Origin: WHSW01 sp963846565
GTDB lineage: Bacteria; Actinomycetota; Thermoleophilia; Solirubrobacterales; 70-9
NCBI GenBank assembly: GCA_963846565.1
Contig: CAWJWL010000005.1
Span: forward strand, 1,054,001 to 1,118,000
Length of the DNA: 64,000 bases
Direction: 5' to 3'
The translations under genes and the position numbers were made by a program. Each line of letters starts with the position of its first letter. Position 1 is the stretch's first letter. The notes below the pieces were generated by a model. The model was given only the letters and a program-made list of their open reading frames with translations, made no database searches and was not told the origin of the DNA. Positions 58,322-64,000 of the stretch are shown here, in pieces.

Positions 58322-58749
58322 TGCACGAGCTCTCGGTCTCGAGCGCGATCGTCGATACGGCAATCCGCCACGCCGCCGGGCGGCCGGTGACGGTCGTCAG
58401 CGTCCGCATCGGCAGCCTGCGCCAGGTCGTCGCCGACTCGCTCGCGTTCTATTTCGAGATCGTCTCGCGTGACACGCTCGCCGACGGCGCCGAGCTCGAG
58501 ATCGAGCACGTCACCGCCCTGATGCAGTGCCGCGTCTGCGATCACGAGTGGGATCCGGCGCCGCCGCCGCTCGAGATCGACGCCGAGGTGCCCCTGGCGG
58601 CCGGGGCCGGAATGCCCGTCCTGCCGGTGTTCCGCTGTCCGGCCTGCGAGGCGAGCGGGGCCCGGGTCCTGCGCGGCGACGAGCTCGAGGTCGAGTCGAT
58701 CGAGGTTTCGGATTCCGCGAGGGCGCCCGCGCACGGCGCCGCCCACTAG
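58321..58749 (+). CDS. hypA: Hydrogenase nickel incorporation protein HypA
   Basis: A 142-residue nickel chaperone. The N-terminal MHELSV provides the Ni-binding Met1-His2-Glu3, and a zinc site is formed by LMQCRVCDHEW and FRCPACEAS. A 15-residue insert lies between the two CxxC pairs. ATG overlapping the protease stop by one base. It works with HypB to load nickel into the large subunit. Confidence 0.94.
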   Translation: MHELSVSSAIVDTAIRHAAGRPVTVVSVRIGSLRQVVADSLAFYFEIVSRDTLADGAELEIEHVTALMQCRVCDHEWDPAPPPLEIDAEVPLAAGAGMPVLPVFRCPACEASGARVLRGDELEVESIEVSDSARAPAHGAAH

Positions 58750-58767
58750 CGAGGAGAGGAGCAGCGC

Positions 58768-59463
58768 ATGCACCGAACGAAAATCAGGGTCGCCGAGGAC
58801 GCGCTCGACGCGAACGAGACGATCGCGCGTGCCAACCGCGACGACTTCGACCACTCGAGCGTGCGCGTCGTCAATCTGATGAGCGCGCCCGGCGCCGGCA
58901 AGACGACCCTGCTCGAGGCGACGCTTCGCGGGCTCGACGGCGTCCGCCCTGGCGTGCTCGAGGGCGACGTCCAGGGCTCGCTCGACGCCGACCGGCTCGC
59001 GGCCTTGCACATCCCGGTGACCCAGCTCAACACGGGCCAGGGCTTCGGCGGCGAGTGCCACCTCGACGCGAACATGGTCCGCTCGGCGATCCCCGCGCTC
59101 GACCTCGACGCGATCGACCTGCTCGTGATCGAGAACGTCGGCAACCTCGTCTGCCCGGCGGAGTTCCGCGTTGGCGAGGACGTGCGGGCGATGATCACCT
59201 CGGTCACCGAGGGCGAGGACAAGCCCCTCAAGTACCCGCTGATGTTCCGGGCCTGCGAGCTGGTCGTGATCAACAAGATCGACCTGCTGCCGCATCTCGA
59301 GTTCGACGTCGAGCGGCTGATCGCGAACATCGACACGGTCAACCCCGGCGCGGCGACGATGCTGGTCAGCGCGAAGACGGGCGAGGGCGTCGGGGAGTTC
59401 CGCGAGTGGCTTCGTGGGACGGCGTCCGGCGCCCCCGCGGAAGCGGCGGTCGCATCGGCGTGA
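58768..59463 (+). CDS. hypB: Hydrogenase nickel incorporation GTPase HypB
   Basis: A 231-residue SIMIBI-class GTPase. P-loop LMSAPGAGKTTLLEA, switch I/II VLEGDVQGSLDADR and VIENVGNLVCPAEF, and the guanine motif VINKIDLLP. The invariant metal-binding Cys in NLVCPAEF and His in GGECHLDANM are present. There is no His-rich N-terminal store, so nickel must come from HypA and the transporter. AGGAGAGGAG precedes the ATG. Confidence 0.95.
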   Translation: MHRTKIRVAEDALDANETIARANRDDFDHSSVRVVNLMSAPGAGKTTLLEATLRGLDGVRPGVLEGDVQGSLDADRLAALHIPVTQLNTGQGFGGECHLDANMVRSAIPALDLDAIDLLVIENVGNLVCPAEFRVGEDVRAMITSVTEGEDKPLKYPLMFRACELVVINKIDLLPHLEFDVERLIANIDTVNPGAATMLVSAKTGEGVGEFREWLRGTASGAPAEAAVASA

Positions 59464-60704
59464 GCGCCCCCGGCGCCACCGCCGGACTCGAGGCGAGACT
59501 GGAGGAGCTCGCCGGGCTCCGCGATGACGCCAACGGTGCCTTCTTCGCCGCCAACGCCGAGCCGCTCGCCCGCTGCTGCCACGCGATGGCCGAGCGCTTC
59601 GCCCGTGGCGGGCGCCTCGTTGCACTCGGCGGGACCCCGACCTCCCGCTCGGACGCACGTCACGTCTCCGTCGAGTTCGTCCACCCGGTGATCGTCGGCA
59701 AACGCGCGTTGCCGGCGATCGCGCTCGTCGCCGATGGCGGCGACCTCGTCGCCCAGGCCGACGGCGTCCTCGGCGCCGACGACATCGCGATCGCCTTCGG
59801 GGTCGAGGAGGCGGAGTCGGAGGGCGCTCGCAAGGCGCTCGCGCTCGCGTCCGGGCGCGGCTGCATGACGCTCGCCTTCGCCGAGAGCCCGGCCGAGTGG
59901 GTGTTCGAACCGCGCGTCGAGGACCCGTTCATCCGCCAGGAGCTGATCGAGACGCTCTACCACGTGCTCTGGGAGCTGGTCCACGTCTTCTTCGACCATC
60001 GCGGTCTGCTCGAGGGGCGCGAGGCGCGCGCGGTCCACGACACGGGTGCGTCGAGCTTCCTCTATCCGTTCCTCGCGGAGGCGGAGACCGACCTCGGCTC
60101 GGTCCTCGACGACGTCCGCTCCTCGATCCTGATGAAGGCCGAGGAGATCGGCGCGCTGCGGCGCGAGACGATCGAGGGCAACCGCGAGGCGCTCCTCGCC
60201 GCCGCCGCCGACCTGCGCGCGAGCCTCGACCGCGGCGGCAAGGCGCTCGTCTTCGGCAACGGCGGCTCCGCCACCGACGCGATCGACCTGGTCGCCGACC
60301 TGCGCGGCCCGCCGCGCCCGGACTGGCCCGCGCGCCGGGCGGTCGACCTCACCGAGGACGCCGGGATCATCACCGCGGTCGCCAACGACGTCGGCGTCGG
60401 GCAGATCTTCCAGCGCCAGCTGATCGCGCTGGGCACGGAGGGCGACGTGGCGATCGCGCTCTCGACCAGCGGTAACTCGGAGAACATCGTCGTCGCCCTC
60501 GCCGAGGCACGAAGCCGGGGAATTTCGACCGTGGCGATGGTCGGCTATGACGGCGGCCGGGTCGCCGCCGAGCGGCTCGCCGACCACGTGATCGTCACCA
60601 GCTCGCAGAACATCCCCCGGATCCAGGAGGCGCAGGCGGGCGCCTACCACGTCCTCCGCGAGCTGATCGAGCTCGCCGAATCACCCGTGGGGAGGGCCGC
60701 CTGA
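59460..60704 (+). CDS. Double-SIS-domain protein
   Basis: 414 residues with two SIS (sugar isomerase) folds. The first, residues about 20-200, is degenerate: LVALGGTPTSRSDARHVSVE in place of the GNGGSAxxAxHxxxE loop. The second, from about 235, keeps it: ALVFGNGGSATDAIDLVADL and the Ser/Thr loop VAIALSTSGNSENIVVAL, as in GmhA-type phosphoheptose isomerases. Its place between hypB and hypF suggests a hydrogenase-linked role rather than lipopolysaccharide synthesis, which this organism lacks. A regulatory sugar-phosphate-binding function is possible. GTG start overlapping the hypB stop. Confidence 0.8.
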   Translation: MSAPGATAGLEARLEELAGLRDDANGAFFAANAEPLARCCHAMAERFARGGRLVALGGTPTSRSDARHVSVEFVHPVIVGKRALPAIALVADGGDLVAQADGVLGADDIAIAFGVEEAESEGARKALALASGRGCMTLAFAESPAEWVFEPRVEDPFIRQELIETLYHVLWELVHVFFDHRGLLEGREARAVHDTGASSFLYPFLAEAETDLGSVLDDVRSSILMKAEEIGALRRETIEGNREALLAAAADLRASLDRGGKALVFGNGGSATDAIDLVADLRGPPRPDWPARRAVDLTEDAGIITAVANDVGVGQIFQRQLIALGTEGDVAIALSTSGNSENIVVALAEARSRGISTVAMVGYDGGRVAAERLADHVIVTSSQNIPRIQEAQAGAYHVLRELIELAESPVGRAA

Positions 60705-60730
60705 TCGCCGCCCCGGCGACGACAGACACG

Positions 60731-63031
60731 ATGCGCCGGGCCCGGACGCGGGTCGGCGGCACGGTCCAGGGGGTCGGTTTCCGCCCGTACGTCTTCCGCC
60801 TCGCCAACGAGCTCGGTCTGGCCGGCTGGGTCCTGAACGACGGGCGCGGGGTCGAGATCGAGGTCGAGGGGCGAGAGTCCGCGGTGGAGGAGTTCCTCGC
60901 CCGCCTCCCCGCCGAGGCGCCGCCGCTGGCACGGGTCGCGTCGCTCGACACGGAGCCGATCGCGCTCGCGGGCGAGCGCGACTTTCGCATCCTGCGATCA
61001 GCGCGCGGCGGGCCGGTGGCGGCCGCCGTTTCGGCCGACTTCGCCACCTGCGAGGCGTGCCTCGCCGAGGTGCTCGACCCCGCGGACCGGCGCCACCGCT
61101 ACCCGTTCACCAACTGCACCGACTGCGGTCCCCGCTTCACGATCGTCCGCGGCATCCCCTACGACCGCCCGCTGACGACGATGGCGGGGTTCACGATGTG
61201 CCCGGCCTGCCGGCGCGAGTACGACGACCCGACCGACCGCCGCTTCCACGCCCAGCCGAACGCCTGCCCCGCGTGCGGCCCGCAGGTCGCCCTCGTGGAG
61301 CCCTCGGGCACCCCGATCCCTGTCCGCGCGGATGAGCCGGACGCGCTCGCCACGGCCGCCCGGCTGCTCGCGGGCGGCGCGATCGTGGCGGTGAAGGGCA
61401 TCGGCGGCTTCCACCTGGCCTGCCTCGCCTCCGAGGAGGCCGCCGTCGCGGAGCTGCGCCGACGCAAGCATCGCGAGGAGAAGCCCTTCGCGCTCATGGC
61501 GCCGAGCCTCGAGGCCGCCCGTGAGCTCGTCGAGCTCAGCGACGTGGAGGCGGGGCTCCTGACCGGCGCCGAGCGGCCGATCATCCTCGCGCGCCGCCGC
61601 CCGGAAGCCGCGGTCGCGGCCGCGGCCGCTCCGCGCAGCCGCGACCTCGGCGTGATGCTGGCCTACTCGCCCCTTCACCATCTGCTGCTCGGCGATCTCG
61701 GCCAAAGCCTCGTCATGACCTCGGGCAACGTCTCCGACGAGCCGATCGCCTACCGCGACTCCGACGCGCTCGCGCGGCTGGCGAGCATCGCCGACGCCTT
61801 CCTGCTCAGCGACCGCCCGATCGAGACCCGAACGGACGACTCGGTCGTCCGCGCGCTCTCCCCGGAGCTGAGGAGCGAGCCGCTGGTGATCCGGCGCTCG
61901 CGCGGGTACGTCCCCGAGAGCCTCGAGCTGCCCGAAGCGGCCGCGCGGCCGATCCTCGCCTGCGGGGCCGAGCTCAAGAGCACCTTCTGCATCGCCCGCG
62001 GCGACCGGGCCTGGGTCGGCCCGCACATCGGCGACTTGAAGAACTGGGAGACGCTCCAGTCGTTTCGGACCGGGATCCATCACCTCTGTGAGCTGTTCGC
62101 GGTGACGCCGCAGATCGTCGCCCACGACCTCCACCCGGACTACCTCTCGAGCCGGCACGCGGTCTCGCTGGCGGAACTCGAGCCGGTCGCGGTTCAGCAC
62201 CACCATGCCCACCTCGGCGCCTGCCTCGCCGAGCACGGGCTGGGGATCGGAGAGCGGGCGGTCGGGGCCATCTTCGACGGCACGGGCCTCGGCACCGACG
62301 GGACCGTCTGGGGTGGCGAGATCCTCGTCGGCGACCTGGTGGGCTTCGAGCGCCGCGGCTTCCTGCTCCCGGTGCCGATGCCCGGTGGCGAGGCGGCGAT
62401 CCGGGAGCCCTGGCGGATGGCGTGCGCCTGGCTCGCCGCGGCACGCGGGACTGAGGATCCGGCGATCCCGGCAACCCTCCATGCCGAGGTCACCGAGGAG
62501 GACTGGGCTTCGGTGTCGCGGCTCGCGGCGAGCGCGGTCAACTCACCGCTGACGAGCAGCGCCGGACGCCTCTTCGATGCCGCCGCCGCGCTTGCGGGCG
62601 TCCGGGCGCGCGTCTTCCACGAGGGTCAGGCAGCGGCCGAGCTCGAGGGGCTCACCGATCCCGCCGAGCACTCCGCGTACCCGATGCCGCGTCTCGACGG
62701 TGAGCAGGCGACCCTGGATGCCCGCCCGACGATCGCGGCGCTCACGGCTGATGCCGACGCGGGAGTGCCGGTGGCGACGATCGGAGCCCGCTTTCACAAC
62801 GCGCTCGCCGAGGCGACCGCGAGCGCCTGCGCGAATGAGGCCGAGGCCCAGGGCGTCTCCCTCGTCATCCTCTCCGGAGGCGTGTTCCAGAACCGTTTGC
62901 TGCTCGAGCGCACAGCGTCGTCCCTTCGCGAACGGGGCCTCCGGGTGCTGATCCCCCGCCGGCTGCCGCCGAACGACGGCGGGATCGCCTACGGCCAGGC
63001 GGCCATTGCGGCCGCGAGGAGCGTCGCATGA
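60731..63031 (+). CDS. hypF: Carbamoyltransferase HypF
   Basis: A 766-residue multidomain enzyme that makes the carbamoyl unit for the cyanide ligands. In order: acylphosphatase domain (VGGTVQGVGFRPYVFRLA), two zinc fingers (CEACLAEV, CTDCGPRF, CPACRREY, CPACGPQV), YrdC-like domain (GGAIVAVKGIGGFHLACLAS) and the Kae1-like carbamoyltransferase domain with HHHAHLGACLAEHGL and ILSGGVFQNRLLLERT. Normal length. The ATG at 60731 gives a natural acylphosphatase start. It ends in a 4-base overlap with the transporter. Confidence 0.96.
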   Translation: MRRARTRVGGTVQGVGFRPYVFRLANELGLAGWVLNDGRGVEIEVEGRESAVEEFLARLPAEAPPLARVASLDTEPIALAGERDFRILRSARGGPVAAAVSADFATCEACLAEVLDPADRRHRYPFTNCTDCGPRFTIVRGIPYDRPLTTMAGFTMCPACRREYDDPTDRRFHAQPNACPACGPQVALVEPSGTPIPVRADEPDALATAARLLAGGAIVAVKGIGGFHLACLASEEAAVAELRRRKHREEKPFALMAPSLEAARELVELSDVEAGLLTGAERPIILARRRPEAAVAAAAAPRSRDLGVMLAYSPLHHLLLGDLGQSLVMTSGNVSDEPIAYRDSDALARLASIADAFLLSDRPIETRTDDSVVRALSPELRSEPLVIRRSRGYVPESLELPEAAARPILACGAELKSTFCIARGDRAWVGPHIGDLKNWETLQSFRTGIHHLCELFAVTPQIVAHDLHPDYLSSRHAVSLAELEPVAVQHHHAHLGACLAEHGLGIGERAVGAIFDGTGLGTDGTVWGGEILVGDLVGFERRGFLLPVPMPGGEAAIREPWRMACAWLAAARGTEDPAIPATLHAEVTEEDWASVSRLAASAVNSPLTSSAGRLFDAAAALAGVRARVFHEGQAAAELEGLTDPAEHSAYPMPRLDGEQATLDARPTIAALTADADAGVPVATIGARFHNALAEATASACANEAEAQGVSLVILSGGVFQNRLLLERTASSLRERGLRVLIPRRLPPNDGGIAYGQAAIAAARSVA

Positions 63032-63786
63032 GCTTCGAGGTCCTGTTCCAGCCCTTCGAGGAGCTCGATGCCTGGATCACCGGCCTCTTCGAGGGCGCTC
63101 CGCTGCTGGTCGCGCTCGGGCTCGCCTTCGTCCTCGGCCTCCGCCACGCGTCCGACCCCGACCACCTCGTCGCGGTCACCTCACTCGTCGCCGCCGACGG
63201 CGGCGACACCCGGGGCGCGGTCCGCCTCGGCGCCTACTGGGGCCTCGGCCACGCCGTCACGCTGATCGCGATCGGGATCCCGCTGATCCTCTTCAAGTCA
63301 GAGCTCCCGGCGTGGCTCGAGAGCGGCGCGGAGACCGCCGTCGGGATCGTGATCCTGTTGCTCGCGCTGCGCGTGAGCTGGAAATGGCTGCGCGGCGACT
63401 ACCGCGTCGGCAGCCACCGCCACGGCGAGGCATCCGACGTCCCCACCGATGAGCGCCACTGGCATCTGCGGCGCGAGGGGCCGGACCACCGCCACGTCCA
63501 CGTCCGCAGCCCGCAGCAGGCATTCGGCATCGGCCTCCTGCACGGGCTCGCGGGGACCGGAGCCGTCGTCTTGGTCCTGATCGCCGCCTTGCCGACTCAG
63601 CTTGCCGCCGCCGCGGCGATGGCCGTGTTCGCGCCGATGTCCATCGTCTCCATGGCCGGCCTGACCGGGTGCTTCGCCTGGGTCCTGACGCGGCCGATCG
63701 TCGAGCCTGTCTACCGCACGGTGCTGATCCCGGCGCTGGCCCTGTTCGGGCTGATGTTCGGCCTCTGGTACGCGGGGATCGTCTGA
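63028..63786 (+). CDS. Nickel/cobalt transporter (NiCoT/NicO-like)
   Basis: A 252-residue membrane protein with six or seven helices. The signature GLRHASDPDHLVAVTS holds the His-x4-Asp-His of metal permeases; LGLAYWGLGHAVTLI-like and a His-rich cytoplasmic loop (SHRHGEASDV to RREGPDHRHVHVR) would bind Ni ions. Its place in the hydrogenase operon supports nickel import for the active site. ATG overlapping hypF. Ni and Co specificity cannot be told apart from sequence. Confidence 0.85.
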   Translation: MSFEVLFQPFEELDAWITGLFEGAPLLVALGLAFVLGLRHASDPDHLVAVTSLVAADGGDTRGAVRLGAYWGLGHAVTLIAIGIPLILFKSELPAWLESGAETAVGIVILLLALRVSWKWLRGDYRVGSHRHGEASDVPTDERHWHLRREGPDHRHVHVRSPQQAFGIGLLHGLAGTGAVVLVLIAALPTQLAAAAAMAVFAPMSIVSMAGLTGCFAWVLTRPIVEPVYRTVLIPALALFGLMFGLWYAGIV

Positions 63787-64000
63787 TGGGGGCTCTGCTC
63801 GAGCACGAGATCTCGGCGCCCGGGGGCACGAAGACCTTCGGCGAGCTCACCCTCAACGAGGTCGGCGAGCGCGCGCAGACCCTGCGCGGGGCGACCGGCC
63901 TCGGGCACGGCAACCGGGTCGGGCCGGTGGCGATGGCCTGGGGTCAGCTCGCGAAGCTGATGGAGGAGGAGGGGGCGGCGACCGTCGCCGACCTCGGCGA
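63786..64000 (+). CDS. Hydrogenase-operon gene, cut by right window edge
   Basis: The frame is open from ATG 63786 (TGATG overlap with the transporter stop) to the edge, at least 71 residues: LLEHEISAPGGTKTFGELTL, NEVGERAQTLRGATGLGHG and QLAKLMEEEGAATVADLG. There is no recognised domain; it is soluble and probably helical. Tight coupling and codon use show it is real. It belongs to the operon and may be another accessory protein. Confidence 0.6.
   Translation, partial: MGALLEHEISAPGGTKTFGELTLNEVGERAQTLRGATGLGHGNRVGPVAMAWGQLAKLMEEEGAATVADLG

Noticed and set aside
1..64000. CRISPR arrays, rRNA genes, insertion sequences, prophage or toxin-antitoxin modules
   Set aside because: No regularly spaced direct repeats, no transposase or integrase motifs, and no rRNA-like conserved stretches were seen on either strand.

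Overview
The window is about 70% G+C and reads as a chromosome segment of a free-living, aerobic actinobacterium, most likely a Thermoleophilia (Solirubrobacterales-like) lineage. The taxonomic guess rests on the actinobacterial group 1h-type [NiFe]-hydrogenase cluster, densely packed operons with 4-base start/stop overlaps, many GTG and TTG starts, and several secreted protein types common in that class. No plasmid, phage, insertion sequence or CRISPR array was seen.

Layout. 1-7375: edge of a hotdog thioesterase gene; a ferric-iron ABC transporter (ATPase, two-domain permease, lipoprotein) under an iron-box-like palindrome; a polytopic membrane protein; an FAD oxidoreductase. 7398-11596: glycosyltransferase, Gfo/Idh/MocA oxidoreductase and phosphodiesterase in one operon, facing a second, frame-interrupted glycosyltransferase. 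11639-21847: surE-ligA, then envelope and secreted proteins (beta-propeller, duplicated two-domain protein, PBP4-type carboxypeptidase, patatin, beta-helix protein). 22120-28174: acyl-CoA synthetase, MFS transporter, a tiny DNA-binding-like protein with a strong AT-rich promoter, Nif3-like protein, DsbA-like protein, TVP38-type membrane protein. 28187-28260: tRNA-Pro(CGG).

28335-45142 is a molybdenum region. It holds mogA, a single-polypeptide MoaD-MoaE-MoaC fusion, moeA, mobA, fdhD, a frame-interrupted moaA, modABC with an HTH-TOBE regulator, a DUF6457 gene and two molybdopterin oxidoreductases. Together these cover molybdate uptake, cofactor synthesis, nucleotide attachment, sulfuration and end users. 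A marR-doxX pair with a visible operator sits inside it. 45183-48327: membrane protein, epimerase, Mn-type sodA, small acidic proteins and padR.

48506 to the right edge is one co-oriented hydrogenase operon: hypC, a second HypC-like gene, hypD, hypE, small and large subunits, a NifU/Rieske-like gene, DUF5947, DUF6084, an unnamed 423-residue gene, maturation protease, hypA, hypB, a double-SIS protein, hypF, a Ni/Co transporter and a partial gene. It contains structural genes, Ni insertion, Fe(CN)2CO ligand assembly and nickel supply, and fits high-affinity H2 oxidation under aerobic conditions.

Striking points: the triple Moa fusion; an Arg where the small subunit should carry the distal-cluster His; an all-Cys Rieske-like domain fused to NifU; five copies of a 50-bp hairpin repeat at gene ends, one of them displacing the start of the iron permease; and three conserved genes each interrupted by exactly one extra base, which suggests either local decay or an error-prone assembly.
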